A DNA stretch of 11,140 bases, taken from NCBI GenBank assembly GCA_026770585.1, contig MU646915.1, positions 70,552 through 81,691 on the forward strand, written 5' to 3'. Under the pieces are notes generated by a model, which was given only the letters and a program-made list of their open reading frames with translations, was not told the DNA's origin and searched no databases. Every line of letters begins with the position of its first letter. Positions within the stretch are counted from its first letter, which is position 1. This DNA comes from Baffinella frigidus. Its lineage: Eukaryota; Cryptophyceae; Cryptomonadales; Baffinellaceae. The position numbers and the translations under genes were made by a program. This document shows positions 1 to 6,645 of this stretch, one piece after another.

Positions 1-73
1 CCCCTCACACCCACCCCTCACACCCACCCCTCACACCCACCCCTCACACCCACCCTTCACACCCACCCCTCAC
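1..73. repeat. 13-bp minisatellite (CCCCTCACACCCA)n
   Basis: Five 13-bp units lie head to tail from base 1, followed by an 8-base partial unit. Four of the five are identical; the fifth (53-65) has one C-to-T change. The array starts at the window edge and may extend upstream. The unit does not match a known telomere repeat. Confidence 0.95.
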
Positions 74-130
74 GGACTCGACGCCTCACCACCATGCGCC
101 CTCTCCCCCCAGCCCCTCCCTCCGCATTAA

Positions 131-290
131 ATGGGTAACGTCCTGAAACCCGGGTAGTTAAGCCTACGGGATTGCCTAGGACCTCCTACTGTAGGCCAAA
201 ATCCTAGGACTTGTTGGTCATAGGGGCCCTACGGCCTACCGTAGGCAATTCCGTAGGCCCAACTACCCCCTTTTTAGGACGTTAGCCTAT
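131..290. mobile_element. Foldback/MITE-like element, family A copy 1
   Basis: The ends are inverted copies of each other: GGGTAACGTCCTGAAACCCG on the left pairs with a right end finishing AGGACGTTAGCCTAT, and the similarity runs inward about 45 bases. The interior has CCTACTGTAGG at 185-195, CCTACCGTAGG at 235-245, CCTAGG twice and GGGGCCCTA. No open frame suggests a protein. A second copy at 1482-1646 shares the ends and order of motifs. This looks like a non-autonomous DNA transposon; I see no clear target-site duplication. Confidence 0.8.
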
Positions 291-483
291 GAGTGAGGTG
301 TCTCCTGGGGTTGAAGTGGTGTGGGGTGTCGTCCCACCTCTCCCCCCCCTGGCTCCATACTGCGGTCGTGGGTGTCAACTTTAGAAACCTCGCCGTGTTT
401 GTCAACTTAAGACCCCCCCTGCTGGTGTGCAGGTGATGCAAAAGGACGTGGGACGGATCGCTGCCCTCCGCCGCAACGCCCTC

Positions 484-612
484 GCGATGCACAGGTGTGA
501 GCGCGGTCCACTTAGCGCGAGTGATCCACTTAGTGAGAGTGATCCACTTAGTGCGGTCCACTTAGCAGGGTCCACTTGTCGCCATAAGTGGCCATAAGTG
601 GCGATGCACAGG
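484..612. repeat. Short TCCACTTA repeat cluster flanked by a 12-bp direct repeat
   Basis: TCCACTTA occurs at 507, 525, 543 and 557, and TCCACTTG at 571, with spacings of 18, 18, 14 and 14. It is followed by two head-to-tail copies of GCCATAAGTG, the inverted form of the same motif. The 12-mer GCGATGCACAGG brackets the cluster at 484-495 and 601-612. It could be a small insertion with a duplicated flank or simple local duplication; function unknown. Confidence 0.7.
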
Positions 613-637
613 CGCGTCCCGCACTTGACGCCATTCG

Positions 638-694
638 TCTTTTTATTTCTTTCTTTTTATTTATTAAAAAGACTGTCTTTTTATTTATTTATTT
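638..694. repeat. T-rich low-complexity tract
   Basis: CTTTTTATTT-type blocks repeat with an internal TTATTAAAAAGACTG. The tract is bracketed by CGTCTT and GAGACG. No gene signal is visible. Confidence 0.7.
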
Positions 695-724
695 GAGACG
701 TACTTTCTTACACACGGAACACGT

Positions 725-902
725 AGAGCATTAGTGGTAATTGTTGGCCGCTTTTCGATTTCCAGTTTTCGAGCTGTCGAGGCGTTTGAAAGATTGTAGA
801 GGTCGTAAAAAATGTTTTAAACAGACACTCTTGGTTCAAATGAACACTCGAAATCTCGAAACTGGCAATCGAAAAGCGGCCAATAATTACCGCACACGCT
901 CT
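725..902. mobile_element. Foldback element with about 48-bp inverted ends, family F
   Basis: The left arm 725-773 (begins AGAGCATTAGTGGTAATTG) pairs with the right arm 855-902 (ends CCGCACACGCTCT) with a few mismatches; both carry the core GGCCGCTTTTCGAT or its complement. The central 81 bases are AT-rich and noncoding. The whole unit is 178 bp, a typical MITE size. It is the only copy in the window. Confidence 0.8.
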
Positions 903-1013
903 AATAAATAAAATAACATAATTTATATGACAGTGCATTAAATGCATGTCTCGTCCGCAACCCTGAGCGTGCTGTGTCTCCTGAGGTCTCAACCGCCTCG
1001 CCCTACTCGCATG

Positions 1014-1165
1014 GTTGACTTTCGGGGTGTCCCTGCAACTTTGCAGGACGATTGACTTTCGGCGTGTGTCCCTGCAACTTGGCAGGACGATTGACTTTCC
1101 CCGTGTGTCCCTGCAACTTAGCAGGACAATTGACATTCGGGTCTGGTCGGCAACTTTGCAGGATG
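1014..1165. repeat. Tandem repeat of about 38 bp, GTTGACTTTC/CCTGCAACTTNGCAGG units
   Basis: Units start at 1015, 1052, 1091 and 1130 (periods 37, 39, 39); the last is partial. Each has TTGACTTTC or a close variant followed by a small hairpin such as CCTGCAACTTTGCAGG (7-bp stem). The flank before the array, CGCCTCGCCCTACTCGCATG, resembles the flank of the long hairpin at 3683-3730, so the two loci share ancestry. Frames reading through the array produce repetitive peptides that I do not regard as genes. Confidence 0.9.
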
Positions 1166-1262
1166 CTGCAGGACATGGTCGAGAAGCTGAGCGGGAAAGA
1201 GGATGAGTCGCTCTTGCTCCTCGGGGAGGACATTTCGCCCATCAAGCACCTACACCTCGTTA

Positions 1263-1415
1263 CCGGTCCTGACCGGCAACTTAGCATCATCACTGTCAAC
1301 TTTTGGAAACCTCGTCTCCGGTCCTGACCGGCAACTGAGTATCAGCACTGTCAACTTTTGTCTCCGGTCCTGACCGGCAACTTAGCATCAGCACTATCAA
1401 CTTTTGTCGCCGGTC
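1263..1415. repeat. Tandem repeat, CCGGTCCTGACCGGCAACTT units
   Basis: Three units begin with the near-palindrome CCGGTCCTGACCGG at 1263, 1318 and 1364, and a fourth starts near 1410; periods are 55, 46 and 46. Each unit contains TAGCATCA- or GTATCAGC-type sequence, then TCAACTTTTG. The first unit has an extra GAAACCTCG, and the string GTCAACTTT...GAAACCTCG also occurs at 374-393. A degenerate relative lies at 1679-1720. Confidence 0.9.
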
Positions 1416-1481
1416 CCGACCACCTCCTCCTCTCCCACCTCAGTTCTGATCGCAGCACATCCCCTTCCCACTCTGATGCTA

Positions 1482-1646
1482 ATAGGGTAACGTCCTGCAA
1501 ACCGGGTAGTTGAGCTTACGGTATTTCCTACTGTAGGTCGTAGGGGCCTAGGGGGGTCCTATGAAACATTTGGTCCTAGGGGCCCTGCGGCCTACCATAG
1601 GCAATACCGTAGGCCCAACTGCCCGGGTTTCAGGACGTTAGCCTAT
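1482..1646. mobile_element. Foldback/MITE-like element, family A copy 2
   Basis: It has the same ends as the copy at 131-290: ATAGGGTAACGTCCTGCAAA on the left and TTTCAGGACGTTAGCCTAT on the right. The interior carries CCTACTGTAGG at 1527-1537, CCTACCATAGG at 1591-1601 and two CCTAGG sites. It is 165 bp long with no coding signal. Two copies with conserved ends but diverged middles argue for a transposing family. Confidence 0.85.
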
Positions 1647-1790
1647 GAATGCGCACATCTGTGATTCGACACCTCGTCTCCGGTCCCCACCGCCAACTCC
1701 TCTCCCACCACTGTCAACTTACCATTCCACTATAAACTTTTAGCAATGTTTTATTCTTTCGCGTGGCGTACAGATGCGGGAGACGATGTA

Positions 1791-1846
1791 CAGACACGTC
1801 CTCCCCCACCACCATCTCATCGCAACACTGTGAGGCCACGCTCACA
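1791..1846. repeat. Dispersed repeat of about 60 bp, copy 1 (partner at 2048-2110)
   Basis: The sequence starting CAGACACGTCCTC and running through CATCTCATCGCAACACTGTGA recurs at 2048-2110 with scattered changes and a few extra bases. Both are followed by a CACGCTCACA string. No coding role is evident. Confidence 0.7.
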
Positions 1847-1954
1847 CCGTCCTGTTGCGGGCCCCGAGGAACGCCCCTTCCTGTCAGCCAGGACATTGGA
1901 GCCCTTGGAGCTTTATTGCACACGCCTATCTACCAGGCAGGACACGCCTTGACA
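1844..1954. repeat. 111-bp dispersed repeat, copy 1 (partner at 3382-3492)
   Basis: This stretch, starting ACACCGTCCTGTTGCGGG and ending GGCAGGACACGCCTTGACA, is almost identical to 3382-3492. It includes CCAGGACATTGGAGCC and GAGCTTTATTGCACACGCCT. A shortened relative at 3098-3144 lacks the middle of about 60 bases. The shared end GGCAGGACACGCCT also appears near 3614. It is probably a dispersed noncoding repeat family. Confidence 0.85.
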
Positions 1955-2047
1955 ATCTCAGGGCGCAGCACAGCCCACTCTTGTCTGGAGAAACCTATTC
2001 TTCTTTCATTTCCCGGCAACGGAAATTACCACACGTAAAACAATGGA

Positions 2048-2110
2048 CAGACACGTCCTCTCCTCCACTTCCATTTCATCGCAGCACAGCGAGGCCACTC
2101 CCACGCTCAC
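2048..2110. repeat. Dispersed repeat of about 60 bp, copy 2
   Basis: Partner of 1791-1846: CAGACACGTCCTCTCC followed by CATTTCATCGCAGCACAGCG. It is same-strand and noncoding. Confidence 0.7.
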
Positions 2111-2225
2111 ATCTTGGACCTCAAACCCTATCCTGCGATGATTGGACGAGCGCTCCTGGAAGCAGCCCGGCGACTTCCTCACCCCCCGCTGTCGACCCGC
2201 TGTCGAGCCAGCACAGCACACGAAC

Positions 2226-2259
2226 AAAAGCTGAGACCGGAAATCCGGTCTCAGCTTTT
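2226..2259. repeat. Perfect 15-bp inverted repeat with 4-base loop
   Basis: AAAAGCTGAGACCGG at 2226-2240 pairs perfectly with CCGGTCTCAGCTTTT at 2245-2259 around an AAAT loop. The arm ends in a T run, which looks like an intrinsic terminator, but the setting is eukaryotic and no gene lies upstream. I treat it as a structural repeat. Confidence 0.9.
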
Positions 2260-2399
2260 CATTTTGAAAGTCCGTTTCCTTCAGGGTTCAGGCGAAAGTT
2301 TTTTAAACCCTTTAAAACTGTGCCCCATCCTCGCTCGGCAGCGGTTGTGCCCAGACGCGATGCCGCGTGCAGGCTGCTGATGCAGTTGCCTTTGGGAAA

Positions 2400-2440
2400 T
2401 TGAAATAAATATACTATATTTATTTATATTTAATATACTG
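2400..2440. repeat. AT-rich island with small inverted repeat
   Basis: Nearly pure A/T in a window of mixed composition, including AAATAAATATACTATATTTATTT, which can fold on itself. AATAAA is present but no gene ends here. The roughly 125 bases after it (2441-2566) show nothing recognisable. Confidence 0.5.
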
Positions 2441-2566
2441 ATACCCTTTTGGGGCGGCAGGGTCGGGCAACCGGGCGGATGATGACAGCAAATTGCACGC
2501 TATCTGCGACCACGTCCTAGCGGTGCCCTCCCCCCGTCCGCTCACCACTTTAGACGTGATGGTGGT

Positions 2567-2660
2567 CAATCAAAAGTTGACTCAACGGCAGATCCGGTGA
2601 AATCGCTTGATTCCGCCAAAAGTTGACGGTGCGGCCAGGGGGGGTTGACTTTTGCGATTG
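2567..2660. repeat. Imperfect inverted repeat with GTTGAC-type arms
   Basis: CAATCAAAAGTTGAC at 2567-2581 is roughly mirrored by GTTGACTTTTGCGATTG at 2644-2660. AAAAGTTGACGG sits between them at 2618-2629. Three GTTGAC hexamers therefore fall within 75 bases. It may be a decayed foldback element. From 2661 to about 2785 I see no recognisable feature. Confidence 0.55.
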
Positions 2661-2815
2661 CATCCCCTCAGTTCTGGCGTAGAGGCCGCCATAGAGCAGG
2701 ACGGCCTAGGCTGGAAGGCATTGATGTTACTTGAGTGGACTGATCCAAAAACTCCGCCCTGCCAGTGCACTGGCCTTTGCTTTAGTCCTCCCAATTAAAT
2801 GAAAACGCAATCAGT

Positions 2816-3317
2816 CCTCCTAATTAAATAAAAACGCTAATTAGGGAACCGATTCAGTTATCTTTCGAGATGAAAGTGGCGCGGGTGTCTCTGACCAACG
2901 TACCACGGCATGCCTCCCCTACATTTCGCATGATCTGGAAATCAGCTGATCGCGAGGGACCCGCGGGGCTCGAGGCCTCGCCAGGTCATAAGTGAGAATT
3001 TCAAACGCAACGTTTCGCGCTAAAAGTGTCAACGTACCTTATCCTGGTACAGATTCTTATTATCCCGGCGGCAAAGAGCTGATTCTCAGAGGGCCCAGCG
3101 GGGCCCGAGGGACGCCCCTTCCTGTCAGGCAGGACACGCCTGGACGGCAGGCCCATCACTCTCGACTCATCTCATCTCGGAAGATAACTGAATCAGTTCC
3201 TTTTCAATAGGAGGTTGATTAGGAGAAATTAGTTAGGGCGTAGTGAATTTAATTAGGCGTCCTAACTAAATGAAAACGCTAATTAGGGAACTGATTCAGT
3301 TGTCTTTCGAGATGAAA
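2816..3317. mobile_element. Composite foldback element, family E: two direct and one inverted copy of a 60-bp arm
   Basis: The arm at 2816-2875 contains CGCTAATTAGGGAACCGATT, CAGTTATCTTTCGAGATGA and an ATTAAAT-rich outer part. It is inverted at about 3172-3236 (TCATCTCGGAAGATAACTGA onward) and repeated in direct orientation at 3261-3317. So a TIR element spans roughly 2816-3236, with a third, solitary arm immediately after. The interior carries a GTCAAC at 3028 and a truncated copy of the dispersed GC-rich repeat at 3098-3144. No protein signal. Confidence 0.7.
3098..3144. repeat. Truncated copy of the 111-bp dispersed repeat
   Basis: GCGGGGCCCGAGGGACGCCC followed by CTTCCTGTCAGGCAGGACACGCC matches the two ends of the repeats at 1844-1954 and 3382-3492, but the middle is missing. 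The join falls where the full repeat has CAGCCAG and ACCAGGCAG, so deletion between short CAG-type matches is a simple explanation. Confidence 0.7.
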
Positions 3318-3381
3318 TCGCAGCCTTCTTTGCTACCATTCCTGCGCCTGTGGGCGCCTCTGTCGGCCATGCCACGCCCTA

Positions 3382-3492
3382 ACACCGTCCTGTTGCGGGG
3401 CCCGAGGAACGCCCCTCCCTGCCAGCCAGGACATTGGAGCCTTTGGAGCTTTATTGCACACGCCTGTCTACCAGGCAAGACACGCCTTGACA
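3382..3492. repeat. 111-bp dispersed repeat, copy 2
   Basis: Near-identical to 1844-1954, differing by a handful of substitutions (for example GGGGCCCGAGG for GGGCCCCGAGG, and GGCAAGACACGCC for GGCAGGACACGCC). Same orientation and same length. It is followed directly by the GTACTAGTAGTAG array. Confidence 0.85.
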
Positions 3493-3498
3493 CCCGTG

Positions 3499-3593
3499 GT
3501 ACTAGTAGTAGCCTCTGGGGTAGTAGTAGTACTAGTAGTAGCATCCGGGGTAGTGGTACTAGTAGTAGTATCCAGGGTAGTAGTACTAGTAGG
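3499..3593. repeat. Tandem repeat of 27-30 bp, GTACTAGTAGTAG units
   Basis: GTACTAGTAG begins units at 3499, 3529, 3556 and 3583 (periods 30, 27, 27), each followed by a variant of CATCCGGGGTAGT. Because periods are multiples of three, both strands give serine- or valine-rich repetitive frames; these look like by-products of the array, not a gene. Confidence 0.9.
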
Positions 3594-3682
3594 CACTCGT
3601 GTTCTGTCTACCAGGCAGGACACGCCTCGACACCCCCTGCTGTCCTAGAGTCAATGCGAGCCACCGCCGCCTCGCCCTCCTC

Positions 3683-3730
3683 TCGCATAGTTGACTTTCC
3701 CCGTGTGTTCGGGGAAAGTCAACCATGCGA
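3683..3730. repeat. 21-bp stem hairpin with GTTGACTTTCCCCG arms
   Basis: 3683-3703 (TCGCATAGTTGACTTTCCCC plus G) pairs with 3710-3730 with one mismatch across a TGTGTT loop. It carries GTTGAC at 3690 and GTCAAC at 3718. The arm and its left flank resemble one unit of the tandem array at 1014-1165, so this hairpin may be two such units in opposite orientation. Confidence 0.9.
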
Positions 3731-3767
3731 TGCCTGTCTGCTAGGACACGCATGGACACACCCCGCT

Positions 3768-3956
3768 GTCCTGTCCCGGCAGGACACAGCATGTGCTATA
3801 AGAAACCACCGGTTTCCTAGGCGTAGGCCTACTGTAGGCTGATAGCCTAGGCATCGGCCCACTGTAGGCTGATAGCCTGGGCATAGGCCTGCTGTAGGCT
3901 GATAACCTAGGCATAGGCCTACTGTAGGCTGACAGCCTTTGTCCTGTCCCGGCAGG
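3768..3956. repeat. Four 30-bp tandem units bracketed by GTCCTGTCCCGGCAGG
   Basis: Four head-to-tail 30-bp units occupy 3816-3935, starting CCTAGGCGTAGGCCTACTGT in the first and varying at a few positions. Each holds CCTACTGTAGG or a one-base variant, the same palindrome found inside families A, B and C. The array is bracketed by the 16-mer GTCCTGTCCCGGCAGG at 3768-3783 and 3941-3956. There are no unique spacers, so it is not a CRISPR array. From 3957 to 4345 I see only a partial CGACAGGAGGCAGCATG relative near 4059 and a 12-T run at 4226-4237. Confidence 0.9.
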
Positions 3957-4345
3957 AGGAGCATGTCGGCCATGCCAAGCCGTGTGAGGTCGTTCTTCTA
4001 GGCCTTGGTTCTTGATTCTTTCCTCTTTTCTCTGTGACACCCCGCCTCTGTGCTACCCCGACAGGAGGCAGCATGCGCGCTCGTGGTGGCAGACTACTCG
4101 CCGCTCGAAAAAAACGCCCCCCGGCCCTCCATCCGCCTCTCCGTCACCTCTGGGCATACGGAGGAGCACCTTGAACGGTGCCAACCCACCCAACCCACCC
4201 GTTTTTTTACACGCTGAGCGTTCGGTTTTTTTTTTTTGGTGTAGGGATTTTGGCGTGTAGGGATCGAGGGTTCAGGTTTCGCGGGGTTCAAGGTGTGGAG
4301 TGGACTGACTCTCTTGAGTGGTGCACGGGGCATCTCATACTATGA

Positions 4346-4380
4346 ATATGCATGTATATGTATATGTATATGTATATGTG

Positions 4381-4428
<48 letters not shown>

Positions 4429-4459
4429 CATGTATATGTACATGTACATGTATATGTAC
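4346..4459. repeat. (TATATG)n microsatellite, unbroken alternating purine-pyrimidine tract
   Basis: About 114 bases of TATATG repeats with TGTG and TACATG variants. Purines and pyrimidines alternate without a break across the tract. The frames through it give Tyr-Val, Cys-Ile or Thr-Tyr repeats with no other protein features, so I reject them as coding. Confidence 0.95.
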
Positions 4460-4575
4460 CACACGAGAACATGTATATGTGCGGGGCACCTCTGATGCAG
4501 CGGCGGCCGCTCCTTGCACCTTCAATCCGGGGCAACCTATTTCTCTCGCATGTCCTTCCGTGGTTGGCTCGTGGC

Positions 4576-4644
4576 CATCTCACACCGGTGGGTGCTTCCT
4601 TAGTTTGGTTGGTTGGTGGTCATCTCACACCGGTGGGTGCTTCC
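4576..4644. repeat. CATCTCACACCGGTGGGTGC repeats (third copy at 5015-5038)
   Basis: CATCTCACACCGGTGGGTGC plus TTCC occurs at 4576-4599, 4621-4644 and 5015-5038. The flanks are also shared: ATCCGGGGNANCCTATTTCT followed by CTC and GGTTGGCTCGTNGGCATCTC around 4525 and 4963. This shows that about 80-100 bases were duplicated within half a kilobase. CACCGGTG is a palindrome in each copy. Confidence 0.85.
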
Positions 4645-4671
4645 GTAGCGGTTCATCAGGTGCGCAGCAGC

Positions 4672-4721
4672 GATTTGCCCTTGCAGAGACCCCAGATCCG
4701 GGGTCTCCGCAAGGGCAAATC
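4672..4721. repeat. 22-bp stem hairpin
   Basis: GATTTGCCCTTGCAGAGACC at 4672, extended by CC, pairs with 4700-4721 with one mismatch around the loop AGATCC. The long stem is noncoding and falls between the GGTGGGTGC repeats and a disrupted family H end. Confidence 0.9.
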
Positions 4722-4740
4722 AACGGTGAATCTACAATCT

Positions 4741-4922
4741 GAAATCGATGATTTGGTCCAATCGAATCTCCATACAAGTATTAATTAATCGCTTTTGGCA
4801 ACGAAAATTACTACACGATTTGCTCGTAAAAGTAATAGTAAAGCGTTTGTGTAGTAAATTTCGTTGCACCAAAAGCAATTAATTAATACTTTTGTGGAGA
4901 TGAAATCGTGAGGGCTGGTGGG
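4741..4922. mobile_element. Family H right arm, split by a family G insertion
   Basis: 4741-4764 (GAAATCGATGATTTGGTCCA...) together with 4904-4922 (AATCGTGAGGGCTGGTGGG) lines up with the right arm of the family H element at 10179-10216, including TTTGGTCC and GGGCTGGTGG at the right spacing. The intervening 4765-4903 is the family G element. AATCG occurs on both sides (4760-4764 and 4904-4908), a plausible target-site duplication. I could not find the matching left arm upstream. Confidence 0.6.
4767..4900. mobile_element. Foldback/MITE-like element, family G copy 1
   Basis: The element runs from TCTCCATACAAGTATTAATT to AATACTTTTGTGGAGA, and its arms pair over about 50 bases (AATTAAT, GCTTTTGG, CAACGAAA, TACTACAC). 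A second copy lies on the opposite strand at 10573-10707 with roughly 90% identity by eye. It is AT-rich and noncoding. Confidence 0.9.
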
Positions 4923-5041
4923 TGGCGCGTGAGCAGGTGCGCATCAGCGACCTGCTCACTTTTATCCGGGGTAGCCTATTTCTCTCCCATTTCGTTGCTT
5001 GGTTGGCTCGTAGGCATCTCACACCGGTGGGTGCTTCCGTC

Positions 5042-5207
5042 CACCAGCCCTCACGGTTTGCACAGATAGAAAATTACGTACCATTTTTAAAACTCAAAAC
5101 ACCCTGCTTTTGGGGTTTTAAAAATAACCGACGCCGGAATCCGGCGGTCTTCAAGGGCATTACGTACCGCCAAATTCGACCATTTGTGCAGACCGTGAGG
5201 GCTGGTG
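5042..5207. mobile_element. Foldback element sharing family H ends, copy 1
   Basis: The left end CACCAGCCCTCACGGTTTGC plus ACA at 5042-5064 pairs with 5185-5207. Inside are a second stem (ATTTTTAAAAC 5082-5092 with GTTTTAAAAAT 5116-5126) and the palindrome CGCCGGAATCCGGCG at 5132-5146. Only the outer 16 bases match the element at 10058-10216; the subterminal sequence differs. Downstream, 5208-5411 shows nothing I recognise apart from a C run near 5281. Confidence 0.75.
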
Positions 5208-5411
5208 GGTGGTGGGCAGGTGCGTAACAGCCATCGGCGCGGCAGCCGCGGTCGTCTTCAACACTGCCACGGGCCGGTAGCCCCCCCCCTTCCCCCAAAT
5301 AGATTCGTACATGACTGTCGTATCTGACTCTCACGATCAGTCTACTCTCGCTGTATACGAATGTGTAGTACCATGGTCGGAGTTCCCCATCATCCCCTCC
5401 TACCCTCACTA

Positions 5412-5428
5412 CCCCCCCCCCCCCCCCC
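5412..5428. repeat. 17-C homopolymer
   Basis: Seventeen consecutive C residues abut the TA at the left end of the first family B element. Such runs are prone to sequencing and assembly length errors. Shorter C or G runs recur inside most family B copies. Confidence 0.9.
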
Positions 5429-5518
5429 TACAGGGGTACCTCGCTCATAAGAAACTGCCTAGGGCCCTGTGGTGATCCTAGGGGGGTGGTCGTGTCTGAT
5501 GGGCGAGGTACCCCTGTA
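5429..5518. mobile_element. Family B foldback element, copy 1 (internally shortened)
   Basis: The element begins TACAGGGGTACCTCGCTCAT and ends GGGCGAGGTACCCCTGTA, flanked by TA on both sides. It is 90 bp, shorter than the 109-126 bp of its relatives, and has lost the CCTACNGTAGG centre while keeping two CCTAGG-type sites. Family ends of the CAGGGG type with TA flanks would suit a Tc1/mariner-like non-autonomous element, but no transposase is present to test this. Confidence 0.85.
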
Positions 5519-5542
5519 AGGCGTTTTCACAACCGGGGACGC

Positions 5543-5664
5543 TACAGGGATACCTCGCTCATAAGAAACCGCCCCCCCCCCTAGGACCCCCCTAAGACCC
5601 TAGGCATGGTCCTACTGTAGGGTCCTAGGGGGGTGCGTTTTCTCATGCGCGAGGTACCCCTGTA
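5543..5664. mobile_element. Family B foldback element, copy 2
   Basis: Starts TACAGGGATACCTCGCTCAT and ends GCGCGAGGTACCCCTGTA; TA on both sides. The centre has CCTAGG, CCTACTGTAGG (5611-5621) and a second CCTAGG. 122 bp. Confidence 0.9.
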
Positions 5665-5717
5665 GATACCCACAGGCCTGGTCCGGAGGCGGGTCGGAGA
5701 GGAGCACGCGTGGTCGG

Positions 5718-5843
5718 TACAGGGGTACCTCGCGCATAAGAACCCCCCCCCCCCTAGGACCACCACAGGGCCCTAGACATAGTCCTACTGTAGGGTCTCA
5801 GGGGGGGGCGTTTTCTTACATGTATGAGCGAGGCACCCCTGTG
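5718..5843. mobile_element. Family B foldback element, copy 3
   Basis: Starts TACAGGGGTACCTCGCGCAT and ends TGAGCGAGGCACCCCTGTG; the right flanking TA is changed to TG. CCTACTGTAGG at 5784-5794. 126 bp with a 10-C run on the left arm. Confidence 0.9.
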
Positions 5844-5932
5844 ACCTGACTGTGAGGACCGGGTCCCGGGATGGGCCCGCCTTGTCAGGGGAAAAGGGCT
5901 CCAAGGGTGAGTCCTATATCGGGGGAAATCCC

Positions 5933-6037
5933 TATCCCTTAAGTGGCCAGCCGGTCAAAATTGACCCGCAAGAGGTCCTAGGCAGGTCCTGGGGCCCTAC
6001 GGTAGGGCGTATGAGCCTACTGGCCACTTAAGGGTTA
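5933..6037. mobile_element. Family C foldback element, copy 1
   Basis: The ends TATCCCTTAAGTGGCCAG and CTGGCCACTTAAGGGTTA are mirror images with TA outermost. Inside are GTCAAAATTGAC (a small palindrome), CCTAGG, GGGGCCCTA and CCTACGGTAGG (5996-6006). The element is 105 bp. A second copy at 7144-7247 is in the opposite orientation. Noncoding. Confidence 0.85.
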
Positions 6038-6132
6038 TATGTATCGTAATGCTCGCTCTGACTGGAGCGGTGCGGGGAGCAGGTGGGGTTCCGAGTGACC
6101 AGCCTCTCGCCGAGAGGCGGAAGACCTACCAC

Positions 6133-6154
6133 CCTACGGTAGGCAATCCGTAGG
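6133..6154. repeat. Solitary fragment resembling family A interior
   Basis: CCTACGGTAGGCAATCCGTA plus GG closely matches CCTACCGTAGGCAATTCCGT plus AGG at 235-257, inside family A copy 1. The usual family A ends are not recognisable around it. Just upstream, GCCTCTCGCCGAGAGGC (6102-6118) is a short palindrome. Confidence 0.5.
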
Positions 6155-6238
6155 AACATAGGGGGGGGGTCTACGGATAAGGTAACGGAAAGGTGGCCCA
6201 ATGTGGGCCGCAAATCCCTTCCCAACCGCGCCTGTGGG

Positions 6239-6359
6239 TACAGGGGTACCTCGCTCATAAGAAACGCCCACCCCCCTAGGACCACCGTAGGGCCCTACGC
6301 ATAGCCCCACTGTAGGGTCCTAGGGGGGGGCGGGTTCTTATGAGCGAGGTACCCCTGTA
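6239..6359. mobile_element. Family B foldback element, copy 4
   Basis: Perfectly matched ends: TACAGGGGTACCTCGCTCAT plus AAGAAAC against TTCTTATGAGCGAGGTACCC plus CTGTA; TA on both sides. The centre has CCTAGG, GTAGGGCCCTAC, CCCACTGTAGG (6306-6316) and CCTAGG. It is a good reference copy for the family. The following 6360-6534 holds no feature I can support. Confidence 0.95.
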
Positions 6360-6534
6360 TCTAGGATCTAAGGGCACACGGACGCAAGGTTATGAGGACG
6401 CCTCGGCAGATTCACTCAGGCCGCTCCGCTGCGCTCTCGCCACCATACCCAGGCGTCGTGCTTGCTCCAGGCGTGTGGTCCCAGGGCCCAGGGCCAGCGT
6501 TGGTTGTCGCGCGAAGCACTCTGCCCCATGCACG

Positions 6535-6643
6535 TACAGGAGTACCTCGCTCATAAGAAACGCCCGCCCCCCTAGGACCACCATAAGGCCCTACTGTAGG
6601 GTCCTAGGGGAAGGCGGTTTCTTGTGATCGAGGTACCCCTGTA
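6535..6643. mobile_element. Family B foldback element, copy 5
   Basis: Starts TACAGGAGTACCTCGCTCAT and ends GATCGAGGTACCCCTGTA, with TA on both sides. CCTACTGTAGG at 6590-6600. 109 bp, with a small deletion of the GCATAG part of the centre. Confidence 0.9.
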
Positions 6644-6645
6644 CT

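Noticed and set aside
1-73. Telomeric repeat at a contig end
   Set aside because: CCCCTCACACCCA does not match known algal telomere units such as CCCTAAA or CCCTAAAA, and the array is short.
2226-2259. Intrinsic (rho-independent) terminator
   Set aside because: Stem plus T run fits the shape, but the region is eukaryotic and no gene ends upstream.
1855-2403. 182-residue plus-strand frame
   Set aside because: It runs through two dispersed repeats that also occur elsewhere in other contexts and through the perfect hairpin at 2226-2259. No recognisable domain.
3270-3842. 190-residue plus-strand frame
   Set aside because: It crosses a foldback arm, the 111-bp dispersed repeat, the GTACTAGTAG array and a hairpin. 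Length comes from repeats of three-base periodicity, with no conserved motif.
3816-3935. Possible CRISPR array (four 30-bp repeats)
   Set aside because: The units are head to tail with no unique spacers, there are no cas genes, and the locus is eukaryotic. It is an ordinary tandem repeat.
4293-4788. Two overlapping 149-156 residue frames through the microsatellite
   Set aside because: Their first third is Tyr-Val or Cys-Ile repeat encoded by TATATG units, and the rest runs through duplicated noncoding repeats and a hairpin. No domain or codon signature.
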